Source of the DNA: Desulfosoma caldarium
Lineage (GTDB): Bacteria > Desulfobacterota > Syntrophobacteria > Syntrophobacterales > DSM-9756
Length of the DNA stretch: 64,000 nt
Direction of reading: 5' to 3'
Assembly (NCBI RefSeq): GCF_003751385.1
Contig: NZ_RJVA01000013.1
Coordinates: 186,001 to 250,000 of the forward strand
Position numbers and translations under genes: made by a program. Of the stretch, positions 59,729 to 64,000 are shown in pieces. Each line of letters opens with the position of its first letter. Position 1 is the stretch's first letter. The notes under the pieces were generated by a model. That model ran no database searches, was not told where the DNA came from, and was given only the letters and a program-made list of their open reading frames with translations.

Positions 59729-60068
59729 TCTTGCCTGGCTGACTTTTGCACCTGCAAGACCTTTTTTGTCCATCACAACGCCCAGGGAAAGACTTGGGCC
59801 GACATACGAGAGCCGCTGCGTGGTCGTACAATCCTTTGTGGCTAAGACCGCTGCGCCAATACGGGTAGAACCCCGAAGGGGCGGCTGGCCTCGTGGTCAC
59901 GTGGGCCACACCGTTTTTGTCCTAAACGGGACTCTAGGACCCATGTTTTCCAGCGACCCTCCCGATCGGGGGTTGCCCCAACGGTGTGAAAAACCACGGT
60001 GGGCCTAGCGATGAACAGCTCGGCCTGGGGTCGTTCCCATCTCCAGAACCGAGGCGTGGTACGTGGTG
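59729..60068. other. Intergenic region between tRNA-Leu and phoA
   Basis: No gene is supported. A GC-rich partly paired inverted repeat near 59954-59977 (GCGACCCTCCCGATCGGGGGTTGC) may end the phoA transcript on the minus strand. Confidence 0.5.
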
Positions 60069-61700
60069 CTATTCCAGTTCCAAGTTGATGTAGACTTTGC
60101 CCGTTTGGGGGGCGTAGACGGTGGGTGCCTTGAGCCGAAAGACGTCTCCGTCCAGAATCAATAAGTCCTTGGCAAAGGGAAAGCGCGCCGTCCAGCCGTT
60201 TCGCAGAACCAGTGTGGGGTTTTCAGGACCTGATTGATCAATGGACAGGGTGGCTCCATATTCAGCGGCCACCGCCTCGGCCGAGCGATAAAGCCGTGTG
60301 TCAACATCCGCCAGCGAGAAGCCCAGCACGGAAGCCGAAATATGGGCTAAGTCCGTATTTTCAACAGTGCCGGTCGGGACATTTAGGCCATAGTGGTAAA
60401 AGAAAAGATCCTCGCCCGTGTGACCGGTTGTGGTCCAGCCGACATTGGAACGGACACTTATGAGATGGGCCAGGGCCCGGCTTAAAGAATTTGCTTCGGC
60501 ATCTTGAATGGATCGGATTTCTTTTTCGCTCAGGTCCTCCAAAGCCCAATAAGCACTCAAAACGCTTCGGATGTGCGCGTCACTGCGGTCATCTCCGATT
60601 TTCTTGGCCACGCCTTCTGCGGTCAGCTTGGCTCCTCTCAGAGCTTGCACGACGGATTCGAAACTCATTTGGGTGTAATTATTGTTAGTCAGGGTATTCC
60701 CGAGGCTCATGCCGCCATTTCCATGATCGGAAAAAACAAGGATGGCAGTGTCCCCATGCTGGGTGGCAAAGTCGAGAGCGACCTGCACAGCAGCATCAGA
60801 GGCTAAGTACTCTGTCACGACCCCGACCGGGTCATTGCCGTGGGAAGACCAGTCGATTTGACTGCCTTCTACAAAGAGGAAAAACCCCTGTGGATTTCTG
60901 GACAGAATGTCGAGGGCCTTTTGAGTCATCTCTGCCAGGGAAGGTTCATGGGGAGCGAATTCGGCTCGGTCAATGTCGCGCCGCATGGCGTTCCAAGCAA
61001 AGAGTCCCCAAAGGCGATCCGCCGTGGCGTTGAGCAGATCATCTCGAGTTTCCACGATGGTGACCCCGCGTTCCTGAAGCACCTCAAGGAGATTTTCGCC
61101 ATCGGTGCGGGCTCCACCCTGGAATTCAGGCACAAGATAACGCTTACCGCCGCCCAAGACCACGTCGATGTCTTGGTAAACTTGCTGTTCGGCGATTTCG
61201 TTATAATTTTTTCGATCGGGCCAGTGGGCGGAGTATGCGGCCGGTGTGGCATGCTGGATGTTGGATGTGGCCACAAGGCCCGTGGCTTTTCCCATGAGCT
61301 TGGCTCCTTCCAAGACCGTGGCCACAGGTGTATACTGCATGTCCTCAGGAAGGGGATCAACTCCGGGAATAGTCACCGGGCCGGGAAGAACCCCAATAAA
61401 CTTGATGCTGGTTTTGTGCCCGGTTGCGAATGCCGTGCCCGATGCAGCTGATCCGGTAACCATGGAATTCGCTGCATAGGTGCGCACGGCACCCACGACC
61501 ATGGAGTCTACGGCAAGCTTGTGGGATTCCTTGACCCATCGGGCAAGGGTCGTGTGCGTGGCCCCGGCTCCATCAGGAACCATGACAATGAGATTCTTGG
61601 CAGCATTGGCCATCAGTGGCGCTGCCACTAAAGTGAAAATCATAACGAGGATGCCCGTGATCCGAGATACCAGTGAGATCTTGAAAGATCGGCGAATCAT
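60069..61700 (-). CDS. phoA: Alkaline phosphatase (PhoA family), secreted
   Basis: The 543-residue enzyme has a signal peptide (ISLVSRITGILVMIFTLVAA, cleavage near ANAA). Metal and catalytic motifs of the PhoA family are present: VPDGAGATHTTLARW, nucleophile Ser in VTGSAASGTAFATG, HATPAAYSAH, VEGSQIDWSSHGND, FSDHGNGGMSLG and TTTGHTGED. The residue before the Ser is Gly instead of the Asp common in E. coli-like enzymes. CAAGGAGAC precedes ATG. It releases phosphate from esters in the periplasm, which the Pst system would import. A candidate Pho box lies upstream. Confidence 0.92.
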   Translation of the reverse strand: MIRRSFKISLVSRITGILVMIFTLVAAPLMANAAKNLIVMVPDGAGATHTTLARWVKESHKLAVDSMVVGAVRTYAANSMVTGSAASGTAFATGHKTSIKFIGVLPGPVTIPGVDPLPEDMQYTPVATVLEGAKLMGKATGLVATSNIQHATPAAYSAHWPDRKNYNEIAEQQVYQDIDVVLGGGKRYLVPEFQGGARTDGENLLEVLQERGVTIVETRDDLLNATADRLWGLFAWNAMRRDIDRAEFAPHEPSLAEMTQKALDILSRNPQGFFLFVEGSQIDWSSHGNDPVGVVTEYLASDAAVQVALDFATQHGDTAILVFSDHGNGGMSLGNTLTNNNYTQMSFESVVQALRGAKLTAEGVAKKIGDDRSDAHIRSVLSAYWALEDLSEKEIRSIQDAEANSLSRALAHLISVRSNVGWTTTGHTGEDLFFYHYGLNVPTGTVENTDLAHISASVLGFSLADVDTRLYRSAEAVAAEYGATLSIDQSGPENPTLVLRNGWTARFPFAKDLLILDGDVFRLKAPTVYAPQTGKVYINLELE

Positions 61701-61831
61701 GGTTTTGTCTCCTTGTTATAAGGCTTCATACAAGAAATTCAGTTGTGGTGTTCGTGCCCAATGATTCGAGTTCTTTCTCCTTTCTTTGGCCGACTTGTTT
61801 GCACTTTCCTTTTCACACCAACCCTGAGTTT

Positions 61832-61871
61832 CGTGTACGGCCATGACGTTTGTGTGGCGATGCGTTGACAT
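61832..61871 (-). promoter_or_regulatory. Weak candidate Pho box upstream of phoA
   Basis: On the minus strand ATGTCAA, TCGCCAC, ACGTCAT and GTACACG lie at an 11-base period (complements at 61865, 61854, 61843 and 61832). Only the first unit and the third resemble CTGTCAC well. Position about 130 bases before phoA is acceptable. Confidence 0.4.
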
Positions 61872-63462
61872 TTCGACAAAAAGATGTCTCCAGAAGGTGT
61901 TCAGGCGCGCCCATGTCCAATTCTTGAAGCATTTGCAAACGGGGGACCCGAAGGAGGCATTCCCCCTGGAGGTAAGCATCGGGGAGCGTATCCTAACAGG
62001 GGCCGCGCGCATCATTCAGCCAAGCGTCTGATCGTCGTACGAAAAGGTTTGATATGTTTACATAGCATTCCTTGAGTACTGAAAGACAAAGCCGGAGACG
62101 GTCGTCCATGGCATGCGTCGACGCAATGACCCATGTGATGGCTTATGAGAATATCTGGTGGCGTTGATAAACCAGACCTGTGGTCACCCGAAAAACTCAA
62201 TCTAGGCGTCAGGAAAACCATGGGCTTCGAGAGGGCTGGCCGTGTTGGCACAGGCAGGAACTGGAAGCGAGAGTTTGGCGCTGTGGCGGCCGCTTGCATC
62301 AAGTTTAGCCGTTGCCCGAAAAGCTAAGTCGATCTCAAGCTTCACGGCACATTCTGGCCCACAGCCTCCGGGGCGAATCTAGAGAATGTGCGTGGCTTGC
62401 GCCGTGGCGTAAACCCTTTCGGTGTCATTCTTGGATAACTTTTTCTGAAACAGCGCCGCAAAGCGGTCCTTCGCGGCGTAGGAAATCGTCCCCAATACTG
62501 CGCCCTTTTGGCTTACGAACGCAGAGGGACGTCACATCGGCGTTCACTTTGTCCTCTTGCACGGGTGCGCGCACGGTTTACCTCAAAATTTCTCCTGGGA
62601 TTCGGCTGGATGGCTGGGTTAGCTATCTCTTGACATGGTGCACCGTCATTCCGGTCAATACACGCCACAGACCGATGTTCCAAGCTAGCATCCTGCGTAT
62701 GGCCTGGGTCGCCGTTTCAAAGTCAACCTCGCTGTTTTTGAAAGCTTTGGTCTGCAAGGTGCGGTCTACCATCCCATTCCCGACGAATGGGTCGGGAAGA
62801 AAAGGTCGAAGCGCTTAACCCACGGTGATCATTGTCTGCTCGCAAATAGGCGCCTTTCAGGTTGTTCGGCGCATCAAGCCATGAAAGTTTTGGCGTTGCT
62901 TAAGCAGAGCTGCCAACATTCGGTGAGAAGCTGCCTCGTACCCGCAGATTATCAAAAAACCGGACGGTCCTTTTAAGTTTCCGAAGAAATTGTCGCCCAA
63001 AGTTCGTAACGGTCTACGGGAGTGTGGAGGTTACGAGCAAGGCGAAAAACGAACCCTTCGTGCGGAAGAGGACTTCTAGGGGTTCTGCAACCGCGTTGTG
63101 AACGTTCCAGGCTTTGAGATCAATGTCGGGAAGGGATTCATGTTCCAACCGGCAGCTCGTCCAAGAGAGTGCTTTGCAACGTTTCGCAGTATATGCCGCT
63201 GCGACAAAAGGCTGGCCGATACGGGTCCATTGGGTGGTCAGGTTCTGCCCCATGCTGTCAGCGAGGCCTCCGATTTTTTTATGTCAAACTCCTCGGTGTC
63301 AGAAGCTGGGCCGATTCATGGAGGCCTCAACCAAGCTCTCAGCCTTCCGCCTATCTCACTCAGATCGATGAAGAATTGAAGAAGCTTAAAGCGGTCATGT
63401 TGCTTTGAGGTTGCTTAGGAGGCTATTTCCGATGGCATAAAGTGCGTAGGTATGACTTTGGC
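61872..63462. other. 1.6-kb stretch with no supported gene
   Basis: Several frames of 60 to 170 codons are open on both strands, but none has recognisable motifs, a good Shine-Dalgarno sequence, or the third-position GC pattern of the real genes around. I see no tRNA or clear insertion-sequence end. An inverted repeat CCCATTC...GAATGGG lies near 62763-62785. It looks like decayed accessory sequence. Confidence 0.55.
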
Positions 63463-64000
63463 CTAAGAACCCTTGCCGAAGGGACAATGGGGGTAGCGGC
63501 ATTGGGGGCAGTCGCGACATAGGCCGCCGTGGCCCAGGAGGGCCAGCTGAGTCTTATTCACCTCTTCGCCAGCCAGGACTCTCGGCAGGATCACATCCAG
63601 GATGGTGACCTTGTGATGCAACGCGCAGGCCGGAACGCCCAAAACGGGCACGGTGCCGATACGGGCCGTAAGCATCATGGCACCGGGCAGGACGGCGGAA
63701 CCATAGTGGATCGATTGGGCCCCAGCGGCCGTGATGGCCGCCCGCGTCACATCGTCGGGATCCACGCTCATGCCCCCCGTGATGAGCAGGAGGTCGCAGC
63801 CCTGGACCAGCGCCTCTTCAATGGCACCTTGAATTTGAGTCACATGATCGGGAACGTAACGAAGAAAGCGAACGGCGGAACCCAGGGCCTCCAACTTTTT
63901 CTGTAAAATGGGCGCGAAGCGGTCTTCAATAAGGCCGTGGTACACTTCACTGCCCGTGATGATCAATGCGGCCGATGCCGCACGAAGAGGCCGCACGGAC
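63463..64000 (-). CDS. Molybdopterin-binding (MoCF) domain protein, partial
   Basis: The window contains the last 178 or so residues; the N-terminus lies beyond the right edge. The MoCF-type domain of MoaB/MoeA proteins is indicated by ALIITGSEVYHGLIEDRFAP, LLLITGGMSVDPDDVTRAAI and VPVLGVPACALHHKVTILD. The C-terminus has four cysteines in CRDCPQCRYPHCPFGKGS, possibly an extra metal site. Such proteins may insert or recognise molybdenum or tungsten pterin; linkage to the aldehyde oxidoreductase at 5.7 kb is only thematic. Confidence 0.85.
   Translation of the reverse strand, partial: SVRPLRAASAALIITGSEVYHGLIEDRFAPILQKKLEALGSAVRFLRYVPDHVTQIQGAIEEALVQGCDLLLITGGMSVDPDDVTRAAITAAGAQSIHYGSAVLPGAMMLTARIGTVPVLGVPACALHHKVTILDVILPRVLAGEEVNKTQLALLGHGGLCRDCPQCRYPHCPFGKGS

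Noticed and set aside
62650-62820. Possible IS4-type transposase C-terminus on the minus strand (ATQAIRRMLAWNIGLWRVL)
   Set aside because: The similarity to the 'R-A-x-x-V-x-A-W-R-I-L' segment is short and unsupported by flanking motifs or inverted ends.

Overview
The window looks like a chromosomal segment of a Gram-negative, anaerobic member of Desulfobacterota, most like the Syntrophobacter/Desulfacinum side of that phylum. This placement is an inference. It rests on a membrane pyrophosphatase, a tungsten/molybdenum aldehyde:ferredoxin oxidoreductase, several acyl-CoA ligases, a CarD-type regulator, a Kdo/Lpt-rpoN-hpf-ptsN-rapZ locus, moderately high GC, and tightly packed genes. No rRNA, CRISPR array, prophage or complete insertion sequence was seen.

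Layout. 1-3.95 kb: the end of hppA, then carD, a PIN-TRAM membrane protein, rluD, a PC4-like gene and an unknown Cys-rich gene. 4.0-5.7 kb: a 'graveyard' holding a DUF433 gene beside a dead DUF5615 partner, the 3' end of a livF, an internally deleted IS3-type element carrying a palindromic repeat, and the 3' end of a class-III aminotransferase. 5.7-9.3 kb: aldehyde oxidoreductase, universal stress protein, tRNA-Leu(CAG) and ribF. 9.3-21.5 kb, all minus strand: hflX, a phenylacetate-CoA ligase, the rpsF-rpsR-DUF2232-rplI-dnaB block, ftsB-like, a DUF4445 protein, a YkgJ-type protein, a DUF72 protein, a small Cys protein and a KH-domain gene.

21.9-30.4 kb is the phosphate locus. phoB and pstC are divergent, and each is preceded by a clear four-repeat Pho box. 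pstCASB looks intact. phoR is a pseudogene with four separate lesions, and phoU carries an in-frame stop near its N-terminus. A PhoA-type alkaline phosphatase lies at 60-61.7 kb with a weaker candidate Pho box. The sensor arm of the system therefore looks lost while the response regulator, its sites and the transporter remain.

30.4-38.9 kb: a livKHMGF-type transporter, a metallo-beta-lactamase-fold hydrolase, a benzoate-type acyl-CoA ligase and a CBS protein. 39.2-50.4 kb: pyrG, kdsA, kdsC, a geranylgeranyl-reductase-like gene in opposite orientation, lptCAB, rpoN, hpf, ptsN, rapZ, a mannose-type EIIA and rimI. 50.4-54.7 kb: a 1,423-residue protein with PPDK-type ATP-grasp and phosphohistidine domains but no PEP-binding barrel. 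It occupies the place where HPr and EI genes often follow in related loci. 54.7-59.7 kb: two unlike GAPDH genes in tandem, pgk, tpiA, secG and tRNA-Leu(GAG). 61.9-63.5 kb has no gene I can support. The window ends inside a molybdopterin-binding-domain gene.

The most interesting items are the decayed PhoR/PhoU arm, the dikinase-like protein in the nitrogen-PTS neighbourhood, the nested gene remnants at 4-5.7 kb, the mutually exclusive hairpins before carD, the divergent tandem GAPDH, and a LivF with altered catalytic motifs.
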